Assembly: GCA_017743375.1 (NCBI GenBank)
Contig: JAGHYX010000010.1
Coordinates: 1-33,765 of the forward strand
From: Chloroflexota bacterium
GTDB taxonomy: Bacteria; Chloroflexota; Anaerolineae; J036; Brachytrichaceae
Length of the DNA stretch: 33,765 bases
Direction: 5' to 3'
Under the pieces are notes generated by a model that was not told the DNA's origin, ran no database searches, and worked only from the letters and a program-made list of their open reading frames with translations. Position numbers and translations under genes: made by a program. Below, piece by piece: positions 8,275-14,890 of the stretch (its first letter is position 1; each line of letters starts with the position of its first letter).

Positions 8275-8280
8275 TACAAT
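8275..8280 (+). promoter_or_regulatory. TACAAT -10-like element before the Uma2 fragment and xdh-amidase genes
   Basis: TACAAT lies immediately after the CPBP stop codon and 14 bases before ATG 8295. It resembles the hexamers in front of other genes in this window and would give a very short leader. No clear -35 is seen. Confidence 0.4.
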
Positions 8281-8294
8281 TCCTCGAGCGGGCA

Positions 8295-8534
8295 ATGACA
8301 GGGCGTATTTCAAGCGACGAAGGCGTGTGGACGACGGCCGACCATGAGCAGACCCCCGGGCTTATCTTCGCCGCCCTGCGGCAGTGGTCTGAGCAGATCG
8401 GCCTGGGTCAGGCCAGCCCTGCCCCTGGTGTGGTCTTTGGTGAGCCAGATAACGTAGGGCCGGATGTGGTGTGGGTGAGCAACGAGCGCTTTGAGTATTT
8501 CCTAGGCCAGGTCGGCCACCTGATCGAGCCATGA
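8295..8534 (+). CDS. Truncated Uma2-like (DUF820) ORF, probable remnant
   Basis: This 79-residue ORF looks like the first part of a Uma2-family PD-(D/E)xK nuclease. EGVWTTADHE resembles the usual family N-terminus. ALRQWSEQIGLGQ followed by VVFGEPDNVGPDVVWVSNERF resembles the segment carrying the conserved PDV of the active site. The frame stops right after it, so the PDLVVEV strand and the catalytic lysine helix seen in the two intact copies at 23-24.9 kb are missing. Full members are about 190 residues long. The stop overlaps the next gene's start as ATGA (8531-8534), so it could now serve mainly in translational coupling. Similarity is by eye only. Confidence 0.5.
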   Translation: MTGRISSDEGVWTTADHEQTPGLIFAALRQWSEQIGLGQASPAPGVVFGEPDNVGPDVVWVSNERFEYFLGQVGHLIEP

Positions 8535-10747
8535 CAATCGGCGTTTCTCTGCCCCGCATTGACGCGCTGGCCAAAGTGACCGGCCAAGCCCCCTATCCAG
8601 GCGACCTGATGATGCCCGGCATGCTCCATGCCAAGGTACTATTTGCCCGCCGGCCGCACGCGCGCGTGAAAGCAATGGACCTGCGCGAGGCGCTGCGCCT
8701 GCCCGGTGTGGTCGCCATCTTCACCGGCCTGGATGTGCCAAACAATGAATATGGGCTGGTGCTCTTCGACGCGCCGGTGATGGTGAGTCCCGACGTCCTG
8801 CTGCCAGCGCCGACAGCGCGCGAGAGGCCGAGCTATCCGCGCAAGCCATTTGACGGCGTCGTGCGGCATGTGGGTGAGAAGCTGGCCTTCATCGTCGCCG
8901 AGAGCGAGCAGATCGCTGCGCGCGCCCGCGACCTGATCCGCGTTGAGTACGAGGACCTGCCGGCTTTGACGGATGTGCATGCCGCACTGCTGCCGGATGC
9001 CCCTCAGCTCCACCCCCACTATCCGGGGAACGTGATGAAGCGCTATCGCATCCGCAAAGGTGACGCGGAGGCAGCCTTTGCGCAGTGCGATGTGATCATC
9101 GAGGATGTTTACACGACCGGCGCGCAAGAGCACGCCTATCTCCAGCCGGAGGCTGGTCTGGCGTACATAGACGAGCAGGGGCGCGTGACCGTGCTGGTCG
9201 CCGGCCAGTGGACACACGAGGACCAACACCAGATCGCCCACGCGCTGAACCTGCCGCTCGACCAGGTGCGCGTGATCTATCCGGCCATCGGCGGCGCATT
9301 CGGCGGACGCGAGGATATGAGCGTGCAGATCGTGTTGGCGCTGGCCGCTTTGCGCTTGCGGCGACCGGTGAAGATCATCTGGACGCGCGAAGAGAGCATC
9401 ATCGGCCATCACAAGCGCCACCCGATGTGGTTTCGCGCGCGGCTGGGCGCGACGCGCGAGGGCAAATTGCTGGCCGCTCAGGTGGAGATCCGTGCCGACG
9501 CCGGCCCCTACGCCTATACCTCAACCAAGGTGCTGGGCAACGCCACCGTCACCTGCACCGGGCCGTACGAGATCCCCAACGTCGCGGTGGACGCCTGCGC
9601 AGTGGTCACGAACAACGTCCCCAGCGGTGCGTTTCGCGGCTTCGGCGCGCCACAGGCGCTCTTCGTGGCCGAGACGCAGATGAATAAGCTGGCGGTCGCT
9701 CTGGGCATGGATCCGGTGGCCCTGCGCCTGAAGAACGCGCTGCGCGATGGCAGCCTCACCGTCAACAACACCCCGATCCCGGCCGGCTGCACCATCGCCC
9801 AGGTTATTGAACAGTGCGCACAGCGCAGCGGCTGGAACGGCGCGCGGCCCGCTCATCACGCGCGCGAGCCACACCTTGCTGTTGGTCGTGGATTTGCCTG
9901 TGGCCATAAAAATGTCGGCTTCTCATTCGGCTTTCCGGAGCGCTGCGAGGCGACCGTGGAGCTATACGGCGGCGCGCAGATCGAGCGCGCCGTGGTCAAA
10001 CATGCCGGCGCGGAGTGCGGCCAGGGCGCGCACACGGTCTTCTTGCAGATCGCAGCGCACGCGCTCGGGCTGCCGACCGAAAGCATCGAGCTGGTGCTGA
10101 GCGACACGGCCACCAGCGGCAGCAGCGGCAGCGCCTCGGCCTCGCGGCTGACGTTTATGGCCGCCCACGCCATCCGCGGCGCAGCGCAAGAAGCCCTGCG
10201 CCGCTGGCACGACGAAGAGCGGCCGGCCATTGCGCACTTCGTGTATCGCCCTCGACCTACAACGCCCCTGGACGAGGAGACCGGCGCCGGCGACCCCAAC
10301 ATCACCTATGGATACGTCGCCCAAAGCGCTGAAGTTGAGGTGGACACGGAGACCGGCCAAATCCACGTGCGCCGGATCGTCTGCGCGGACGACGTGGGCA
10401 AGGCGGTGAACCCCCAACAGGTGATCGGCCAGATCGAGGGCGGCGTGGTCCAGGCGCTGGGCTGGACGCACCTGGAAAACTTCGTCAGCCGGCAAGGGCA
10501 CGTGCTCTCCGCTCACTTCAGCACCTACTTGATCCCCTCCGTGTTAGACATCCCCGACCAGGTTGAGTCGGTGATCCTGGAGCACCCCGACCCACACGGC
10601 GCCTGGGGCATCCGCGGCATGGCCGAGATGCCCTTCCTGGTCACTGCGCCGGCGGTGGTCGCTGCCATCCACGATGCAACCGGCGTCTGGATCAACGACC
10701 TGCCGATCACGCCGGAGCGCCTATTGACCAAGCTCAAACAGCGCTGA
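8531..10747 (+). CDS. Xanthine dehydrogenase family, molybdopterin-binding catalytic subunit
   Basis: The 738-residue product matches the large subunit of molybdenum hydroxylases (XDH/CoxL/aldehyde oxidase type) over its full length. The N-terminal aldehyde-oxidase hammerhead domain starts with PRIDALAKVTGQAPYPGD. Cofactor-binding motifs include GGAFGGRED (254-262) and the segment GAFRGFGAPQ. The C-terminal GIRGMAEMP carries E699, in the position of the catalytic glutamate that activates the substrate. These enzymes hydroxylate N-heterocycles, aldehydes or CO and need FAD and 2Fe-2S subunits, and neither is encoded here. Its stop overlaps the amidase start by one base (TGATG), indicating translational coupling and perhaps successive steps on a nitrogenous compound. 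The substrate is unknown. Confidence 0.92.
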   Translation: MTIGVSLPRIDALAKVTGQAPYPGDLMMPGMLHAKVLFARRPHARVKAMDLREALRLPGVVAIFTGLDVPNNEYGLVLFDAPVMVSPDVLLPAPTARERPSYPRKPFDGVVRHVGEKLAFIVAESEQIAARARDLIRVEYEDLPALTDVHAALLPDAPQLHPHYPGNVMKRYRIRKGDAEAAFAQCDVIIEDVYTTGAQEHAYLQPEAGLAYIDEQGRVTVLVAGQWTHEDQHQIAHALNLPLDQVRVIYPAIGGAFGGREDMSVQIVLALAALRLRRPVKIIWTREESIIGHHKRHPMWFRARLGATREGKLLAAQVEIRADAGPYAYTSTKVLGNATVTCTGPYEIPNVAVDACAVVTNNVPSGAFRGFGAPQALFVAETQMNKLAVALGMDPVALRLKNALRDGSLTVNNTPIPAGCTIAQVIEQCAQRSGWNGARPAHHAREPHLAVGRGFACGHKNVGFSFGFPERCEATVELYGGAQIERAVVKHAGAECGQGAHTVFLQIAAHALGLPTESIELVLSDTATSGSSGSASASRLTFMAAHAIRGAAQEALRRWHDEERPAIAHFVYRPRPTTPLDEETGAGDPNITYGYVAQSAEVEVDTETGQIHVRRIVCADDVGKAVNPQQVIGQIEGGVVQALGWTHLENFVSRQGHVLSAHFSTYLIPSVLDIPDQVESVILEHPDPHGAWGIRGMAEMPFLVTAPAVVAAIHDATGVWINDLPITPERLLTKLKQR

Positions 10748-12096
10748 TGGCCGCGCTCATTCACGCCTTGAGGGCAGCGTTATGCGACGGGCAGGTGAGC
10801 CCGGTAACGCTCGCCGAGCAAGCCCTGGCGCGGATCGAAGACCATCATGCGCTCAACGCCATCGCGTTCGTAGAACCAGCGCGCGCCCTAGAGGAAGCGC
10901 GGACGATGGCGCGCGAGGCGCGCGCCGGCTGGCTGCGCGGCCCATTGCATGGCCTGCCCATCACGGTCAAAGACGTATTCAACGTGCGCGACACGCCGTT
11001 ACGGGCCGGGGCACGCGCGCCCTTGCCGGAGATCACGCCCGACGAAGCTACCGCTGTGGCGCGCCTGCGCCAGGCGGGCGCGCTTATCCTGGCGAAGACC
11101 AACCTTCAAGAGATCGCACTGGGGTTAACGGGGGAGAATCCCTGGACAGGCGACGTGAAGAATCCGCACGATCCCGATCGCCAGGCCGGTGGGTCGTCGT
11201 CCGGCTCGGCTGTTGCCGTGGCGGTGGGGATCGGGGTAGGCTCGCTGGGCAGCGACACTGCCGGCTCGGTTCGCCTGCCGGCGTCTTTCTGCGGAGCGGT
11301 GGGGTTCAAGCCCAGCTATGGCGCGATCCCGCTGGACGGCGCGCTCCCGCTGGTTCCAAGCTGTGACCACGCCGGACCGCTCGCACGAACAGTTGCTGAT
11401 GTCGCAGCGCTGTTCGCTGTCCTGGCCGGCAGGCCAAACGACGCTTGGGCGAGCGCCGCGCCGCTCCCTCGCCCTCCGCGGCTGGTCGTGCCGGCGGCTT
11501 ACCTGCTAGGCGCGCTGACCTCAGAAGTCCGCTCGGCGTTTGAGCTGCTTATCGAACGCTTGCGGCTGGCCGACGCGCTGGTGGACGAGGTCACGCTCGA
11601 CATCGGCGACCCACTGGCCGGCTTTGCGCCGCTGCGCGCCGAGTCCGTAATGGTTCACCGCCACGCCCTAGCGGCACAGCCAGAGGCCTTTAGCCCAACC
11701 GTCCGCGAAGCGCTGATGCGCGGATACGACTTCAGCGCAGTGCAGTATCTGCACGCCCGTGAATACCAGCGCGCGCTGCGCGAGGCGCTGCATCGCGCGT
11801 TGCAAGGCGCAGACGCGCTGGTGTTGCCGGCGGCGCCCTGCGTCGCGCCGCCGCGCGGCACAACCGAAATCGCGCTGGAAGCTGGCTCGGCGGATCTGCG
11901 GACGGCTATCCTGCGTTTGACGCTGCCGGCGGCGCTGGCCGGCCTGCCGGCGCTGGCGCTCCCCTTTGCGCGGATCAACAGTTTGCCGGTTGCGCTGCAG
12001 ATCATCGCGCCTTTTGGCGCGGATCAACAAGTGTTAGCTGTGGGCGCTTGGATCGAGGCGTTGCTGGATGAGCATGGCCTCGTCGAAGTCACTTAA
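10747..12096 (+). CDS. Amidase signature family amidohydrolase
   Basis: The 449-residue product shows the complete Ser-cisSer-Lys triad of the amidase signature family. The general base is K75 in LPITVKD. The cis-serine lies in GGSSSGSA (149-155), and the nucleophile S174 is in SDTAGSVR. The glycine-rich core between residues 145 and 180 is intact. The family hydrolyses C-N amide bonds. GatA, its best-known member, works with GatB/GatC, but no gatB or gatC is nearby, so a catabolic amidase is more likely. The start codon overlaps the stop of the molybdenum hydroxylase gene by one base, so the two proteins are probably made in proportion and used together. Confidence 0.92.
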   Translation: MAALIHALRAALCDGQVSPVTLAEQALARIEDHHALNAIAFVEPARALEEARTMAREARAGWLRGPLHGLPITVKDVFNVRDTPLRAGARAPLPEITPDEATAVARLRQAGALILAKTNLQEIALGLTGENPWTGDVKNPHDPDRQAGGSSSGSAVAVAVGIGVGSLGSDTAGSVRLPASFCGAVGFKPSYGAIPLDGALPLVPSCDHAGPLARTVADVAALFAVLAGRPNDAWASAAPLPRPPRLVVPAAYLLGALTSEVRSAFELLIERLRLADALVDEVTLDIGDPLAGFAPLRAESVMVHRHALAAQPEAFSPTVREALMRGYDFSAVQYLHAREYQRALREALHRALQGADALVLPAAPCVAPPRGTTEIALEAGSADLRTAILRLTLPAALAGLPALALPFARINSLPVALQIIAPFGADQQVLAVGAWIEALLDEHGLVEVT

Positions 12097-12200
12097 TGGT
12101 TCTCCTATTGACCGCGATAGTCTGCGTCTGTGCGAATCATGACAGAGAAGTGCGCTGCCCCTTGTCGTTTTTGTGCCAGTAACAGGGAGCATTTGCTTGC

Positions 12201-12578
12201 TCAGCGCACGGCAGCGGCGAGGGCGGAGAAGCCAACTAGCCCCACCCCCAGCCCCAGCAGCGCCAGCACGGCTGGCAGCGCCCACAGGCGCAGCGGCGAG
12301 ACAACCTGAGCGATCTGTGGATAGTCAGCGTCATAGAGCACAGTGACCTGCTCGCCTGGTTGATAGCGGCCGGGGGGAGCAGGCACACGCAGCTCAACTG
12401 GCTGCCCATCGCGGGTGGTGAAGCGCAGCACGGCGCGCTGGTCCTGATCCAGCGCGCCCACCGTGGCTGGGGCCGTGCGCAGCAGCGCACGGACAAGCAG
12501 GACCACGCCGGCGGCGAACAGCACGCTGCCGATCACGGTGAGCGGGATGGCCACGAGCAACTGGGAGAGCGTCATCAT
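12201..12578 (-). CDS. DUF3592-like small membrane protein
   Basis: From the ATG at 12578 (12575 is also possible) the product has 125 residues. A hydrophobic segment at about residues 5-32 is followed by a soluble beta domain (AVLRFTTRDGQPVELRVPA, then YQPGEQVTVLYDADYPQ). A second membrane segment lies at the C-terminus. This TM-beta-TM layout, together with the G-x-x-V-x-V-x-Y-x-P-x-x-P pattern, matches DUF3592 proteins, whose function is not established. The open frame extends upstream to 12692, but that part is Cys/His-rich, not conserved in style, and precedes the membrane anchor; I reject it as coding. It is convergent with the amidase gene. Confidence 0.7.
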   Translation of the reverse strand: MMTLSQLLVAIPLTVIGSVLFAAGVVLLVRALLRTAPATVGALDQDQRAVLRFTTRDGQPVELRVPAPPGRYQPGEQVTVLYDADYPQIAQVVSPLRLWALPAVLALLGLGVGLVGFSALAAAVR

Positions 12579-12857
12579 GCTTGCATCTGTCGAGCAAAGA
12601 CAAGCTCCGCAGGCTAAAGCATGATACTCCACGCATTCATGGTTCGGGGCGCATACGCTTGGCGTGACCGGCATTGAGCGCACGAAAGGCACCGGCGCCT
12701 GCCCTGTCCTGTCACCCTGAGCGATAGCTGGGCCGGACTGAGGTGTTGCAGGCCGGCACAGCCCTAGTCAACACTGCCGTCGACCACCCTGCGTTCTGCT
12801 CCCTCCTACTACCTACTGAATGCCCCCGCGAGAAATCGTGATAACATTAGACAACGA
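12579..12857. other. Intergenic region between the DUF3592 gene and tRNA-Glu
   Basis: No gene is seen in these 279 bases. They should contain the DUF3592 promoter (minus strand) and the tRNA promoter. A TGATAACAT stretch at about 12838-12846, shortly before the tRNA, is a candidate extended -10. The repeat fragment at 12709-12721 is the only other landmark. Confidence 0.35.
12709..12721 (+). repeat. CTGTCA..CTGAG element, isolated copy
   Basis: CTGTCACCCTGAG matches the left end of the element at 14741-14753 at 11 of 13 positions. Sequences of this kind (TGTCATnCTGAGCG) are common intergenic repeats in bacteria. No matching inverted end is seen nearby, so it is either a fragment or a chance match. 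Confidence 0.3.
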
Positions 12858-12929
12858 GGCCCCTTCGTCTAGCGGTTAGGACAAAGCCCTCTCAAGGCTT
12901 AAACACGGGTTCGAATCCCGTAGGGGTCA
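12858..12929 (+). tRNA. tRNA-Glu (anticodon CTC)
   Basis: The sequence folds into a full cloverleaf. The acceptor stem GGCCCCT pairs with AGGGGTC (one G-T wobble). The D-stem is GTCT/GGAC with loop AGCGGTTA. The anticodon stem is AAGCC/GGCTT with loop CTCTCAA, placing anticodon CTC at 12891-12893. The T-stem is ACGGG/CCCGT with loop TTCGAAT. The discriminator is A at 12929 and the 3' CCA is not encoded. Anticodon CTC reads GAG. The TTCGTCTAG context near the D-arm is typical of bacterial tRNA-Glu. Confidence 0.95.
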
Positions 12930-13048
12930 CTGCTCCGCCACAACTTTCCCCTTGAACTGACCATCTGGCGAGCAGGCGACTAGCCGGTTCACTGTAGCCG
13001 ATGAGCTGCGCGCCTACTACACTGGTGAACAGGAGGTCTGGAAGCCAG

Positions 13049-14089
13049 ATGTTCAAGAAGATCCTCGTGCCGCTCGATGGCTCGGCGTTGTCAAAGGGCG
13101 TCCTCCCTCACGTGCGCGCGCTGGCGGCGTGCTGTGGCAGCGAGATCGTCCTGCTGCGCGTCATCCCGGAGATCGGGATGCGCATCGTCACGCCGGCCGT
13201 CGTCGCTCAAACGGTAGAGCAGACGGTGTCCTCGTTGCCGCCTGTGCTGCCCGACGACCTTTCGATATATGAAGTCAGCGCGCGCAGCGACTTAGAGGCG
13301 ATTGTGGCCGAGCTGGCTGCCGCCGGCTTGCGCGCCAAGGCGCGCCTGGGCAGCGGTCCGGTGACCGAGGGCATCTTGGACGCAGCCGCCGAGGAATCCG
13401 CAGATCTCATCGCGATGTCCACACATGGGCGCGGCGGGCTGAGCCGCTTCTTGCTGGGCAGCATCGCCAGCCAGGTGGTCCAGCATGCCAGCATACCGGT
13501 CTTGCTGGTGCGGGCTAAGGCTAAGCCGGCGGACACCAGCGGTTATCGCCGCATCCTGGTGCCGCTGGATGGCTCGGACTTTTCGCGCTTGGTGCTGCCC
13601 TATGTGAAGGCGCTGGCCGTATGCAGCCATGCTGAGGTGCTGTTGCTCCAAGCAGTCCCCGAGCCGGAGATAGACCCTGGTGAGGCGTATTGGACGCTCG
13701 CGTTTGGTGGGTCGGCGTCGCTCGGCGAGGTGCCACGCTGGGCCTCTGATGTTCCCTCCTCAGAACGGCAGGCGTGGATTGAGTCTATGCGCGCTGAGCT
13801 ATCTCGCCGGATGGCTGCGGCCAAAGCCTCAGCGCAGGATCAACTAAGTAGCATCGCGGAGGAGTTGAAGGCAGCGGGGATCACCAAGCATGAGGTATTG
13901 GTGCAATTCGGCGCGCCGGCCGACGTGATCTTGGAGATGGCCCAGGCCAGCCAAAGCGACCTCATCGCCATGACCACCCATGGGCGCGGCGGCCTTCAAC
14001 GCCTGCTGCTGGGGAGCATCGCGGACAAGGTCATCCGCCACGCCGACGTGCCTGTGCTGTTGGTGCGCGCACGGCCAGACAAGCAGTAA
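13049..14089 (+). CDS. Tandem-domain universal stress protein
   Basis: The start at ATG 13049 is set by AGGAGG at 13031-13036 and by the immediate start of the fold (MFKKILVPLDGS). The upstream in-frame extension is rejected. The 346-residue product contains two UspA domains, about residues 1-155 and 165-345. Each begins with ILVPLDGS and ends with the ATP-binding pattern THGRGGLxRxLLGSIA...VPVLLVR, that is G-2x-G-9x-G(S/T). Both nucleotide motifs are intact, so both domains probably bind ATP. Such proteins respond to starvation, oxidative or energy stress in the cytosol. A TACACT hexamer at 13018-13023 could be a -10, but that start would trim the leader to just the ribosome binding site. 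Confidence 0.93.
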   Translation: MFKKILVPLDGSALSKGVLPHVRALAACCGSEIVLLRVIPEIGMRIVTPAVVAQTVEQTVSSLPPVLPDDLSIYEVSARSDLEAIVAELAAAGLRAKARLGSGPVTEGILDAAAEESADLIAMSTHGRGGLSRFLLGSIASQVVQHASIPVLLVRAKAKPADTSGYRRILVPLDGSDFSRLVLPYVKALAVCSHAEVLLLQAVPEPEIDPGEAYWTLAFGGSASLGEVPRWASDVPSSERQAWIESMRAELSRRMAAAKASAQDQLSSIAEELKAAGITKHEVLVQFGAPADVILEMAQASQSDLIAMTTHGRGGLQRLLLGSIADKVIRHADVPVLLVRARPDKQ

Positions 14090-14128
14090 AAAATGAGCAG
14101 CCCCAAGACAGATTGCTTGGGGCTGCTC
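14088..14128 (-). terminator. Intrinsic terminator of the RRM gene
   Basis: A perfect 13-bp stem (14095-14107 with 14116-14128) closes an eight-base loop. On the minus strand it is followed by A and then six T residues (14093-14088). It lies just after the RRM stop codon. It also overlaps the end of the usp region on the plus strand, where no T-run follows, so it is strong only for minus-strand transcription. Confidence 0.85.
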
Positions 14129-14135
14129 GCTCGGC

Positions 14136-14462
14136 CTAGTAGCGCCGGTCGTTGCCTCGACCGCGGCGATCGCGACCAAAGCTGTTGCGGGTGTTGCCGT
14201 AGGCGCTGCGCTGCTCGGGCGGGCGCGCCTCGCTCACGTTCATCGTCCGCCCCTCAAAGTCGCGGCCGTTGAACATCTGGATCGCCTTACGCGCCTCCTC
14301 GGAAGAGCCCATCTCGACAAAAGCGAAACCGCGTGGGCGGTTGCTCATGCGGTCGAGCGGGATGGTGACCGACACGATGTTGCCGGCCTGGGCGAAGAGG
14401 GTGCGCAAGGCATGTTCGGACGTCTCAAAAGGCAAGTTGCCAACGTACAGTTTGGTGTTCAT
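14136..14462 (-). CDS. RRM-domain RNA-binding protein (Rbp type)
   Basis: The start at ATG 14462 is fixed by an AGGAGG site six to eight bases upstream and by the RRM beginning at once with MNTKLYVGNLPFET. The 108-residue product is a single RRM. RNP2 is LYVGNL (residues 5-10) and RNP1 is RGFAFVEM, with the aromatic residues that stack on RNA. A short Gly/Arg-rich tail (GRDRRGRGNDRRY) follows. This is the architecture of the small bacterial RNA-binding proteins known best from cyanobacteria, where several are cold-induced. The unusually long structured leader (see 14463-14643) suggests post-transcriptional control. A good terminator lies directly downstream, so the gene is monocistronic. Confidence 0.94.
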   Translation of the reverse strand: MNTKLYVGNLPFETSEHALRTLFAQAGNIVSVTIPLDRMSNRPRGFAFVEMGSSEEARKAIQMFNGRDFEGRTMNVSEARPPEQRSAYGNTRNSFGRDRRGRGNDRRY

Positions 14463-14643
14463 CTGAATCCTCCTGTTTGATCGTGTTGCTGCGGACGAGC
14501 GCGCAGCGCGCTTACATGTCGCCGGCGAAGGGGGGTGCGGCATCTCAAGCAACACGACCGAACAGGGCGCTCAACTGAGGAGGCAAGACTGCTTGGCTCG
14601 GCTCTTTGACTGACCTAACAAACCCGCGTTCGCTACGACAGTA
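14463..14643 (-). promoter_or_regulatory. Long structured 5' leader of the RRM gene
   Basis: If transcription starts from the promoter at 14650-14676, the leader is about 180 nt. A perfect 10-bp inverted repeat (14481-14490 with 14548-14557) closes a 57-base loop. Inside is a second tight hairpin, AGCGCG-CAG-CGCGCT (about 14498-14512). The base of the outer stem lies only a few bases upstream of the ribosome binding site (complement of 14469-14474). Refolding could therefore affect translation, as in cold-shock leaders or autoregulated RNA-binding protein genes. Regulation is inferred, not shown. Confidence 0.45.
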
Positions 14644-14649
14644 GTGCTC

Positions 14650-14676
14650 ATTATAGCTCATGTCCTCACTGCGCAA
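14650..14676 (-). promoter_or_regulatory. Candidate promoter of the RRM gene
   Basis: On the minus strand a perfect TATAAT (14655-14650) lies 15 bases after TTGCGC (14676-14671), giving a sigma-70-like promoter with slightly short spacing. It is the best promoter-like sequence upstream of the RRM gene and would start transcription near 14643. Confidence 0.5.
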
Positions 14677-14740
14677 GTGCACATTACGCGCAATGCTGCT
14701 CGCCCAAACGCGCTGCGGAGTCGCCCAGGCAGCCCCGCCC

Positions 14741-14884
14741 CTGTCATTCTGAGACGCGCGCCTGTCGAATTTGCTGCGAGATCACCAAGGCTGCGCGGAT
14801 CCGGCCCAGCGGATGTGTGGCAGCGCAAAAACGCGAGTTTTGGTCGGGCGAGAACTGGATGTTTTGCACCGCTCAGCATAACAG
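14741..14884. repeat. Possible MITE-like element with imperfect terminal inverted repeats
   Basis: CTGTCATTCTGAG at 14741-14753 faces CTGTTATGCTGAG on the opposite strand at 14884-14872, agreeing at 11 of 13 positions. About 118 bases between them contain no gene. A related half-site is at 12709-12721. The element occupies the space between the RRM gene promoter and the propeller lipoprotein gene. No target-site duplication is obvious. Confidence 0.4.
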
Positions 14885-14890
14885 ACTGAC

